Shown here: positions 1 to 6,987 of the stretch, one piece after another
Numbering within the stretch: position 1 is the first letter of the stretch
Layout of the letters: every line of letters begins with the position of its first letter
Assembly: GCF_001592105.1 (NCBI RefSeq)
Contig: NZ_BCWE01000002.1
Location: 186,001-250,000, forward strand
Direction of reading: 5' to 3'
DNA from: Desulfolucanica intricata
GTDB taxonomy: Bacteria; Bacillota; Desulfotomaculia; Desulfotomaculales; Desulfofarciminaceae
Length of the DNA: 64,000 nt
Notes under the pieces: model-generated
Database searches by the model: none
What the model saw: only the letters and a program-made list of their open reading frames with translations
Told to the model about the DNA's origin: nothing
Position numbers and translations under genes: made by a program

Positions 1-1296
1 GGCCTCGATGGTGGGGCTGAACTTATAACCGAAGGTACCACCGGCCGGGTTTTGCACCATTCTTAATTTTTCAGGTTCAATACCGATACCGGGAGCAATC
101 ATAGCACCGTGCAGGGCTAAACCGATACTCTTGGAATGAATTGTTAAGCGGCCTTCTTCATCAAAATATGCAAAACCTACATCCGGCTCAATAGGCAGGT
201 GGGGCTGGCGTCCTACATAGAGGTCTTGTCCTTCCACCACATACTCGGCTTTTTCCATAATTGGCTTCGTATCTTCACCCTTAACAATCTTTTGCTCAAA
301 ATATACATTAGGAGTTCCGGGGTGAATCTCAATAGCATCCTCGGCCATGGCAGCTTTGGCACTCATGTAAGCCGGCAGCACTTCCAGCTCTACCTTAACC
401 TTTTCTACTGCTGCCTGGGCCTGCTCTTCCGTGTCAGCACAGACAATGGCTATCGCATCACCAAACTGGTAGACTTTCTCATCACAGAGAATTGGCCTGT
501 CCCAGCCGTCCCCTTTGTTGCTCGGAAAGGTAATCAAACCGGTGATACGATTTTTTCCCTTAACATCTTTATGGGTTACCACCTTGTAAACTCCCGGCAT
601 TTTTTCTGCTTCGGAAGTATCAATAGAAATGATATTAGCGTGGGATACATTGGCCTGAACCAGCTTCAGATGCAGTGTCCCGGGGGGCAGCTTTAAGCCG
701 AGGTCCGCACCGTAATCACAGGTTCCGGTAACTTTAGCAATAGCTGACGGGCGAGGATAATTACCTCCCCAAATTTTATTATCTTCCGGCAGCTTATAAG
801 CTAATTCTTCTTTAGTAATCTCACCGCGTAAAACACGGGCCGCATCCATTACCGCGTCTACCAACGGCTTGTAGCCGGTGCAGCGGCAGGCATTTCTGTG
901 TTTCTGGAACCAATCCCGCACTTCCTCTCTGGTAGGATTAATGTTGCTGTCCAAGAGACCTTTGGCCGAAACTATAAAACCGGGACTGCAGAAACCGCAC
1001 TGGGCGCCACCGTGTACAGCCCAAGCCAACTGCAGTGCATGCAAGTTGTCCGGGGTACCGAGACCTTCGATGGTAGTCACACTGGCACCGTCGGGAACTC
1101 TTTTCATCTTCGTTACGCAGGACCGAATAACTTTTCCATCCATAATTACTGAACAGGCACCGCACTGGCCGTTACCGCAACCAACCTTGGTACCGGTTAA
1201 GTTTAGCTGCTTGCGCAGCACGTCTGCCAGTGAGGTTTCAGGATTGACAATTACCATTCTGGGTGCACCGTTAATTATTATCGTTTTCTTAATCAT
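1..1296 (-). CDS. Molybdenum hydroxylase, aldehyde oxidoreductase (Mop-like), N-terminal part
   Basis: Reading frame open from ATG at 1296 to the window edge, 432 codons, C-terminus missing. Seen: a plant-type [2Fe-2S] motif (GCGNGQCGACS plus a later Cys, about residues 40-62), a second [2Fe-2S] domain (QCGFCSPG near 102 and CRCTGY near 139), then the start of the xanthine-dehydrogenase-type a/b hammerhead and molybdopterin domains. Single-chain order FeS-FeS-Moco is that of the Desulfovibrio gigas aldehyde oxidoreductase, a cytosolic enzyme that oxidises aldehydes to acids with a Moco dinucleotide. The start is supported by AAGGAGC eight bases upstream. It follows the moeA-like gene by 160 bases with no clear terminator between, so it may be read from the same Moco-riboswitch-controlled transcript. 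Substrate cannot be told; the missing half contains most Moco contacts. Confidence 0.88.
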   Translation of the reverse strand, partial: MIKKTIIINGAPRMVIVNPETSLADVLRKQLNLTGTKVGCGNGQCGACSVIMDGKVIRSCVTKMKRVPDGASVTTIEGLGTPDNLHALQLAWAVHGGAQCGFCSPGFIVSAKGLLDSNINPTREEVRDWFQKHRNACRCTGYKPLVDAVMDAARVLRGEITKEELAYKLPEDNKIWGGNYPRPSAIAKVTGTCDYGADLGLKLPPGTLHLKLVQANVSHANIISIDTSEAEKMPGVYKVVTHKDVKGKNRITGLITFPSNKGDGWDRPILCDEKVYQFGDAIAIVCADTEEQAQAAVEKVKVELEVLPAYMSAKAAMAEDAIEIHPGTPNVYFEQKIVKGEDTKPIMEKAEYVVEGQDLYVGRQPHLPIEPDVGFAYFDEEGRLTIHSKSIGLALHGAMIAPGIGIEPEKLRMVQNPAGGTFGYKFSPTIEA

Positions 1297-1455
1297 ATTT
1301 TCAGCTCCTTTTATAAATATTTATAAAATAAAAACATCCGGTTCCCATTTTCATAATCAATATATTTGAAAACTAATCACAAGGGGGAAATTAGTTCCCA
1401 GTTGTTTTATGAAAATTTTGCTTGGTGAACCGGATATAAAAAGCTTACAAAATTT

Positions 1456-2481
1456 TTATATTCCTTTACCAAATCCACAGTCAGGGAAACGGCACTCCCG
1501 GCAGTTTACACAAAGACCTCCATGTGCCAGGCTGATAATATCCCGGCGGGTGATTACCTCACCCGCTAAAACACGGGGTGCAATTAAGTCAAAAATACTG
1601 CTTTTATGATACATAACACAGCCTGGTAAACCCATGACCGGAAGATCATCTATATACGCCATCATGAACATAGCACCCGGTAAAGTAGGTGCCCCATAAC
1701 TTACAATACGCCCCCCCGCAGTTACCACGCCTGCCGGCGTAACATCATCCGGGTCAACTGACATGCCTCCGGTAAGCAGAATCATATCCACTCCCTCACT
1801 GATCAGTGATTTAATTGCCTCCACAATCATATCTACACTGTCAGGGACAAAAAATTGCTTGACGACCTCACTGCCCCATTCAGCCAATTTAGCGGTAAGC
1901 ACAGGGCCAAACTTATCCTTGATGCGACCGTGATAAACCTCACTACCAGTTGTAACTATCCCCACCTTCATTGATTTAAGTGGTTTTATTTCCACCAGTG
2001 GGTAATTATCACGGCACAATCTCTCAATATTCTGAATAATCTGTTCTTCAATAACTAGCGGGATTGCACGTGTACCTGCAACAACTTTATTTTTATTTAC
2101 TACCTGATTCGAATGCAGGGTAGCAAACATTACCTGCTCCTGCTCGTTAATATCTAATAAAGTTCGAGTATTAATTTTAAGCAGTCCCGTATTAGCAGCT
2201 AATAAATTCACCTTACCTTCAGCAGGCTCTGTAAGAATTAGGCCGCTGCCGGCTGCTGCTTTTGCCATTCTAGCAGCTGCCTCGTTTTCATGAAGGATTC
2301 CCTCACGAACTTCCCATACATAAAGGTTCTCCTTACCAATATCCAATAACTTTGATATATCTTCCGGCTGAACAATATGTCCTTTTTTAAATACAGATCC
2401 CTTTGATTTGCCAGGGATAATCTGCGTGATGTCATGACAAAGAACCATACCTACAGCCTCCTGTACCGGTACAACCTTCAT
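1456..2481 (-). CDS. MoeA-like molybdopterin-binding protein with C-terminal Cys motif (copy 1)
   Basis: 341 residues. Seen: an N-terminal MoeA-like segment (AVGMVLCHDITQIIPG), a MoaB/Mog-type molybdopterin-binding fold with GIVTTGSEVY and TGGMSVDPDDVTPAG, a PGCVM loop in place of the usual MoeA PGNP, and a C-terminal tail with four cysteines, CVNCRECRFPDC. Known MoeA inserts Mo into MPT-AMP; this family keeps the MPT-binding core but adds a metal- or cluster-type Cys tail, so I infer an enzyme-specific maturation or metal-delivery role. The ATG at 2481 is preferred over GTG at 2487 because AAAGGGG lies eight bases before it. It is the first gene after a Moco riboswitch and precedes the Mo-hydroxylase. 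A paralogue, roughly half identical by eye, lies at 5944-6975. Confidence 0.8.
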   Translation of the reverse strand: MKVVPVQEAVGMVLCHDITQIIPGKSKGSVFKKGHIVQPEDISKLLDIGKENLYVWEVREGILHENEAAARMAKAAAGSGLILTEPAEGKVNLLAANTGLLKINTRTLLDINEQEQVMFATLHSNQVVNKNKVVAGTRAIPLVIEEQIIQNIERLCRDNYPLVEIKPLKSMKVGIVTTGSEVYHGRIKDKFGPVLTAKLAEWGSEVVKQFFVPDSVDMIVEAIKSLISEGVDMILLTGGMSVDPDDVTPAGVVTAGGRIVSYGAPTLPGAMFMMAYIDDLPVMGLPGCVMYHKSSIFDLIAPRVLAGEVITRRDIISLAHGGLCVNCRECRFPDCGFGKGI

Positions 2482-2551
2482 CCTCACAGCCCCTTTCCAA
2501 TAAACTCACTTTCAGAAACTTTCGATAACCATACAAAGACTTATATTTCCA

Positions 2552-2600
2552 AAGATAAAAAACCGGAGCGCTGCAAAAAGAAGCAGCACTCCGGTCCCGC
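2552..2600 (-). terminator. Intrinsic terminator of Moco riboswitch 1
   Basis: Arms 2562-2574 and 2583-2595 pair over 13 bp (one G-U) around an 8-base loop, and are followed in the minus direction by TTTTTT. It sits about 20 bases after the aptamer and 80 bases before the moeA-like start, the layout of a transcription-controlling riboswitch expression platform. Confidence 0.88.
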
Positions 2601-2615
2601 ATAACCAAAGAAATA

Positions 2616-2712
2616 CTAAGCTCCTTTCCGCAATGGGAGGCTTACCGGTTTCCCAATAAACCCTGACGGCTAAGCAACCATAGCAGCCCCTTAGGCGGCT
2701 TAGCTCGGAGAA
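2616..2712 (-). promoter_or_regulatory. Moco-type riboswitch aptamer 1
   Basis: Read on the minus strand it starts CTCCGAGC and ends GGAAAGGAGC, the closing pairs of the Moco RNA motif. Between them are a GGTTTA...TAAGCC stem capped by a GAAA tetraloop, the conserved CCTCCC run, and an extra inner hairpin (GCTAAGC/GCTTAGC), the arm whose presence goes with Moco rather than the tungsten (Tuco) variant. It is followed at once by a strong terminator and then by the moeA-like gene. Ligand identity is inferred from the motif and neighbouring genes. Confidence 0.88.
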
Positions 2713-3050
2713 TAATCAAAATTTTCTTTTTTTCAATTATTTTTTCAATTAATGATATATAAACGCAAGAACTGTGCCACTTAACCGGCTTAACCGCGGC
2801 CCTATAATACTAATAATTAACTAATAATTATTAGTTTGGCCTATAGCGTTTGTTCCAAAACGGTTCAAATAAACTTATTAATATATCAAATCGTAACACT
2901 ACCGCTCTATTTTCGAACAAAGCTACTTTCGGATATTCAAGCCATTTGCACTTGACGGGAAAATTTACATCTTATACATTACAGGAGATAGATAATATTA
3001 GCTTTAACTAACTACCAGTGAGAATAAAGTAATTACCATGAAAAATAAAA
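2713..3050. repeat. Gene-free stretch with an 11-bp perfect inverted repeat
   Basis: No gene is seen in 2713-3050. The A+T-rich part nearest the aptamer should hold its promoter, but no clear -35/-10 pair stands out. At 2809-2819 and 2825-2835 there is a perfect 11-bp inverted repeat (ACTAATAATTA / TAATTATTAGT) with a 5-base spacer, a plausible repressor or activator site for the divergent transcription space. Confidence 0.5.
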
Positions 3051-3082
3051 AGAACCGGCTAATCTGCTTTAGCCGGTTCTAA
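3046..3082 (-). terminator. Terminator after the LysM-TupA gene
   Basis: Arms 3051-3062 and 3069-3080 form a perfect 12-bp stem with a 6-base loop, followed on the minus strand by TTTTTATTTTT. It lies 45 bases after the stop of the minus-strand gene 3127-4107. Confidence 0.85.
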
Positions 3083-3126
3083 ACGCATTAAAGAACATCT
3101 TAAATAAAAGCCTTAATATTTTTAGG

Positions 3127-4107
3127 CTACGTAGTTACCTCTGACTCACTTTTCCCGGCATCGGGAATAAATAGGGGCTGCCCGTATCTATCTTTGCCAT
3201 ATTCACCGATTATGCGCTGGGTTCCGGGAGAAACCATAAAATCTACAAAAGCTTTGCCCCCCCCGGCATTAACTTGCGGGAATTTTTGCGGATTTGGCTG
3301 CATAACGTGATAGACATTAAGAAGCATTCTATCTCCTTCTACCAAGATGTCAAGATTAACATTTCTTCTCTGGGCAAGGTAAGTACCCCGGTCAGATAAT
3401 GTGTAAGCCCTTCGGTTCGAAGCAGTACGAAGAGTCTCTGCCATACCGGATTTTGTTTGCTGATACCAGTCCCCGCCGGGCACTATCCCTAACAATTCCC
3501 AGATAGCAATTTCTTTTTGATGAGTACCCGAATAGTCCCCGCGTGAAACAAAAGGAGCACGCTCCCGGGCAATTCTTCTAAACGCCTCAGCAGCCGAATT
3601 TAATCCTCTAATTCTTGCCGGATCTTCCCGCGGGCCAACGATTACAAAATCATTATGCATTATTAACCTGTAATTCGTTAATGTATTATTTCGCACCAGT
3701 GGCCTTTCTGTTTCCGGGGAGTGTGTCAGGAGTACATCCGCCTCCCCCCTTGACCCCATTGACAGTGCCTGCCCTGAACCAACCGCCTGTACCCTGACAT
3801 TATACCCTGTTTGTTCTTCAAATCTCGGGATTAGCACGTCAAGTAACCCTGTATCAACTGTACTCGTGGTTGTAGCTAAAGTTATCTCTCCGGCCGGTTG
3901 TTGTGCTGCCTGGCCAGGTACACACAGTACATCACCGGGGGAAATTCTATTAGGATCAGAAATATGAGGGTTGGCTGCAATTAAGTCTTCCATCCTAATT
4001 CCCATACGCCGGGCAATAAGGAACATAGTGTCTCCGGAAACCACAGTATAGCGCCCCTGAAACCCGGCCGGGCAAGCAGCGGGACTTCTTGGTCTTTGAT
4101 TATTCAC
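3127..4107 (-). CDS. LysM domain fused to a TupA-like tungstate-binding protein
   Basis: 326 residues. Residues about 15-68 form one LysM domain (GRYTVVSGDTMFLIARRMGI, ISPGDVLCVPG). From about 80 onward is a TupA/PstS-like anion-binding protein with the typical TTTSTVDTGLLD start, VGSGQALSMGSRGEADVL and SRGDYSGTHQKE segments. TupA binds tungstate for the TupABC importer; no tupB or tupC is seen here, so it may work with a permease elsewhere. No signal peptide or lipobox is visible, odd for a solute-binding protein. The LysM part has the CPAGFQGRYTV style of clostridial spore/cell-wall LysM proteins. GTG at 4107 is chosen because GGAGGTG lies seven bases upstream; upstream in-frame sequence to 4188 falls inside a large hairpin and is unlikely to be translated. 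Confidence 0.82.
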   Translation of the reverse strand: MNNQRPRSPAACPAGFQGRYTVVSGDTMFLIARRMGIRMEDLIAANPHISDPNRISPGDVLCVPGQAAQQPAGEITLATTTSTVDTGLLDVLIPRFEEQTGYNVRVQAVGSGQALSMGSRGEADVLLTHSPETERPLVRNNTLTNYRLIMHNDFVIVGPREDPARIRGLNSAAEAFRRIARERAPFVSRGDYSGTHQKEIAIWELLGIVPGGDWYQQTKSGMAETLRTASNRRAYTLSDRGTYLAQRRNVNLDILVEGDRMLLNVYHVMQPNPQKFPQVNAGGGKAFVDFMVSPGTQRIIGEYGKDRYGQPLFIPDAGKSESEVTT

Positions 4108-4115
4108 AAAAAAAC

Positions 4116-4184
4116 ACCTCCATATAGTAACCGGGATAAAAGCGACAGGTATCGCTTTGTATTCCCGGTATATAATATGGAGGT
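4116..4184 (-). promoter_or_regulatory. Long hairpin that hides the ribosome binding site of the LysM-TupA gene
   Basis: Outer arms ACCTCCATAT (4116-4125) and ATATGGAGGT (4175-4184) are perfect complements, and inner arms 4130-4145 and 4152-4169 pair over most of their length. In the minus-strand RNA the GGAGG used by the GTG at 4107 is one arm of this hairpin. There is no U tract, so it is not a standard terminator. It could control translation, or be a palindromic repeat element. Confidence 0.7.
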
Positions 4185-4231
4185 TCACTAATTATGGTAA
4201 CGCTTACCTACTTTTTGGTTAAACTAACAGT

Positions 4232-4708
4232 TTACGTAAAAAAACTCCCATTTGCAGCATGGTTCTCTATATTTTCACTTAAAAAAATAAAAGCTTTTTT
4301 CTTTATTCCAATCTCATGGGCATTGAGAGCGAAATCACTTGCACTTTGGGTTAAGGTATTAAACTGTTCCCAGTAGGCTAATTTAGCTTCTTTTAACAAT
4401 TCTACCTGGGGCAAATCCCGCTTATCCTCATCTATATTAAGAATTTTAAGGGCTTGCTCTCTGTTTTTTATCATTACACTATTATAGCTGCTAAACATCC
4501 GGTAAAGTGCACAAAAAACTAATTGCTCGTCGTAACTTACCGGTGGTTCTATATCTATAAGTTTCCAAAGGAACATAGACAAGGCTTCTTTTTCCGTAAG
4601 TCTATCCGAGAGCAGTTTAGCAGTTACTTTGTTAATCACAGTCTGACGATATTTATCCGCTGGCAAATTAAAATTCGGGTATTGCTTAAAAATACCGGTT
4701 TTATTCAT
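4232..4708 (-). CDS. Hypothetical protein, last gene of the fdhA-moeA operon
   Basis: 158 residues, not recognised. It is mostly alpha-helical and charged by inspection, with two cysteine-poor halves, no membrane segment and no signal peptide. GAGG seven bases before ATG supports the start. It begins 17 bases after the moeA stop and so is very probably co-transcribed with fdhA, the second moeA-like gene and moeA. A role in formate dehydrogenase or cofactor maturation is only guessed from position. Confidence 0.6.
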   Translation of the reverse strand: MNKTGIFKQYPNFNLPADKYRQTVINKVTAKLLSDRLTEKEALSMFLWKLIDIEPPVSYDEQLVFCALYRMFSSYNSVMIKNREQALKILNIDEDKRDLPQVELLKEAKLAYWEQFNTLTQSASDFALNAHEIGIKKKAFIFLSENIENHAANGSFFT

Positions 4709-4725
4709 TGTTTATCCTCGCTATT

Positions 4726-5925
4726 TTAAAGAAGAATAACGGATACCTCTTCTCCCTCTTCTACAGGAGAATGGCCTGCCGGAAGGTCAATCAAAGCATT
4801 GCAGTTAATCAGCGACCGCAGCATACTGGATTTCTGGCCCGGTAGGATTGCCACCTGCCATCCCTTTTGACCACAGAAAACATTTCCGCGAATAAACCGG
4901 CGCGGCCCGCCTCTTTTTAAAAACGGGTTTGTACATACAGCGGTAAGACGCTCCGCCTGCGGGGTAAGTCCCTGCAGGGCACGCAAAACCGGTGCCGCAA
5001 GGAGATGGAAACCTACAGCACAAGCCGCCGGGTTACCGGATAGTGAAATAATCAGCTTGGAATTATAACTGACTGCGCCGCTGTGACTGCCCGGCTTTAT
5101 TTTGACACCCCAAAACAGCGGCCGCGCCCCGGTTTCCCTTAAAAGGCTAAGGGCCTGATCACAAACTCCCGACGCAGCCCCCCCGGTAGTAATCACAATA
5201 TCAGCTTGTTTTAGCAGTTTTTCCAGGAGATACTTAACCTGCGAAGGATTGTCATCACCTGCTGCCTCCACTGCAGCAACCTCTCCCCCGGCGCGCTGTA
5301 CATAAGCAGCCAGAAGAGGTCCGTTGCTGTCTCGTATTCCGGCCGGCCCGGGCACCACATAATAAGGTACAATTTCCCGCCCCAGGCTTAAAATCGCTGT
5401 TCTGGGACGGGCAAAGACTGCAACTTTACTTTTGCCGTACGCCGCAAGTACACCGACCAGGCCCGGGCTCAAAGGAGTACCGCGCTGTGCAATAAGTTCA
5501 CCGGCCTTAAAATCCTCCCCGGGCAGCTTAATGTTGCTGCCCGGCTGAATCTCCTTCTTAAAAGTAACACGTTTACCTTTAAGATCAGCCAGCTCTTGAG
5601 GAACAACTGCCCCGGTTCCGGCCGGCAGCGGACCGCCCGTCACTACACCGCAGGCCTGGCCCGGACCAAGAGAAATGCCCGGTAATTCTCCGGGCTTAAG
5701 CCGCTCCTTTACCATATACCCTGTACCCTCAACCTGCTCATCTATAGATACGGCATAACCGTCCACTGCTGACTGTGAACAGGAAGGTATATCGTGTTCA
5801 GCATAAATATCCTGGTAAGAAACGCGACCCAAAACATCCGGCAGAGGAACATATTGACAGGTCAGGGGGGTTACGCAACTCAAAAGAAGCTCCTGGGCCT
5901 CTTCCAGATGTACATCAGTGAGCAT
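4726..5925 (-). CDS. moeA: MoeA, molybdopterin molybdenumtransferase
   Basis: 399 residues, normal MoeA length. MoeA inserts molybdate into adenylylated molybdopterin to give Moco. Seen: SAVDGYAV (conserved Asp of the N-terminal domain), the molybdopterin-binding domain with TTGGAASGVCD and ISLSGNPAAC, and the C-terminal beta barrel. Some usually invariant positions differ: the STGDEL motif reads SLGREI, and the KPGKP loop reads KPGSHS, losing the second lysine. GGGGAGGT ten bases before ATG supports the start. It sits 18 bases after the second moeA-like gene, in the fdhA operon. It is either a divergent but working MoeA or a dedicated one for this enzyme or for tungsten. Confidence 0.88.
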   Translation of the reverse strand: MLTDVHLEEAQELLLSCVTPLTCQYVPLPDVLGRVSYQDIYAEHDIPSCSQSAVDGYAVSIDEQVEGTGYMVKERLKPGELPGISLGPGQACGVVTGGPLPAGTGAVVPQELADLKGKRVTFKKEIQPGSNIKLPGEDFKAGELIAQRGTPLSPGLVGVLAAYGKSKVAVFARPRTAILSLGREIVPYYVVPGPAGIRDSNGPLLAAYVQRAGGEVAAVEAAGDDNPSQVKYLLEKLLKQADIVITTGGAASGVCDQALSLLRETGARPLFWGVKIKPGSHSGAVSYNSKLIISLSGNPAACAVGFHLLAAPVLRALQGLTPQAERLTAVCTNPFLKRGGPRRFIRGNVFCGQKGWQVAILPGQKSSMLRSLINCNALIDLPAGHSPVEEGEEVSVILL

Positions 5926-5943
5926 CTTCTTTCTTACCTCCCC

Positions 5944-6975
5944 TTAAGTATCTGAAGCCTTACCAAAGGAACAGGCCGGGTAGCGGCAAACTTCGCATTC
6001 CTCACACAAACCACCATGTCCTAAGGCAACTATATCAGAGCGGTTTAAACGCTCTCCGGCAAAAATGCGCGGTAAAATAAGGTCAAAAACAGTAGTCTTG
6101 TGGAACATCACACAGCCAGGCAGACCGCAAATAGGAACGTTTCCTAAATAAGCCAGCATTAACATCGCCCCCGGAAGTACCGGTGCACCGTAAAAAACAA
6201 CATCGGCTCCGGTACCCCTGATACCGGACGGAGTAACATCATCCGGGTCTACTGACATGCCTCCGGTAACCAGGACCAGTTCTGCTCCCTCGCTGATCAA
6301 GCGCCGGATTTCCAGTGAAATAAGATCCGGGTCATCGGGTACAATCACCTGGCCAACCACTCTGGCCCCAAAATGTGAGATTTTCTGCCGAACAATACTT
6401 CCAAAACCGTCTTTGATGCGGCCCGCATAAACCTCTCCACCGGTTGTAACAATACCCACCCAGAGCGGCTGAAAAGGTTTAACACTGACTAACGGCCCGG
6501 GCTGACTGCAAAAGTTTTCGGCCTCCTCCAAAATATTTCTCTGTACTGCCAGTGGGATAACCCTTGTCCCGGCGACACTCTGCCCTTCAACCACTACCCG
6601 GTTGTTGTGCAGGGTGGCCATAATAACACCGTCCAAGTTATTAAGTTTATTTAGCCGGTTTGTCTGCACCTTGAGAAGTCCGTTATATGTTGCCCTGAGG
6701 TTGACTCTTCCCTGATTGGGCTCATCCCAGTTTAAGCCCGGCCCGGCGGCATGCCGGGCCAGGCGCAAAGCTGCCTCATCTTCGTGTACCAGATCAGGTT
6801 TGCTTTCCCAAACATAAACGTGCTCTTTACCCAGATCCTGCAGCTTTGGGATATCTGCCGGTGTTATGACATGCCCTCTTTGAAAGGCACGACCTTTTTC
6901 GCGGCCTGGAATGATTCGAGTAATATCGTGACATAGTGCCATACCTACTGCCTCAGTAACAGGGATTTTTCGCAT
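5944..6975 (-). CDS. MoeA-like molybdopterin-binding protein with C-terminal Cys motif (copy 2)
   Basis: 343 residues. Same architecture as 1456-2481: MoeA-like N-terminus (AVGMALCHDITRIIPG), molybdopterin-binding core (GIVTTGGEVY, TGGMSVDPDDVTPSG), PGCVM loop, and a Cys tail CEECEVCRYPAC followed by SFGK. TAGGAGG seven bases before ATG supports the start. It begins 12 bases after fdhA, so the two are translated from one message. One paralogue beside a Mo-hydroxylase and one beside formate dehydrogenase suggests each serves its own enzyme; this is inference. Confidence 0.8.
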   Translation of the reverse strand: MRKIPVTEAVGMALCHDITRIIPGREKGRAFQRGHVITPADIPKLQDLGKEHVYVWESKPDLVHEDEAALRLARHAAGPGLNWDEPNQGRVNLRATYNGLLKVQTNRLNKLNNLDGVIMATLHNNRVVVEGQSVAGTRVIPLAVQRNILEEAENFCSQPGPLVSVKPFQPLWVGIVTTGGEVYAGRIKDGFGSIVRQKISHFGARVVGQVIVPDDPDLISLEIRRLISEGAELVLVTGGMSVDPDDVTPSGIRGTGADVVFYGAPVLPGAMLMLAYLGNVPICGLPGCVMFHKTTVFDLILPRIFAGERLNRSDIVALGHGGLCEECEVCRYPACSFGKASDT

Positions 6976-6987
6976 AAATAAAGCCTC

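Noticed and set aside
878-1369. Plus-strand open frames over the Mo-hydroxylase
   Set aside because: They are antisense to clear [2Fe-2S] motifs and have no recognisable content.
1413-1457. AAAATTTTG/CAAAATTTT inverted repeat as terminator between the moeA-like gene and the Mo-hydroxylase
   Set aside because: A+T-only arms with a long loop and no T tract; too weak to call.
4194-4376. Plus-strand frame with GGAGG and ATG downstream of the palindrome
   Set aside because: The GGAGG is the mirror arm of the 4116-4184 palindrome, and the frame lies antisense over the better-supported gene 4232-4708.
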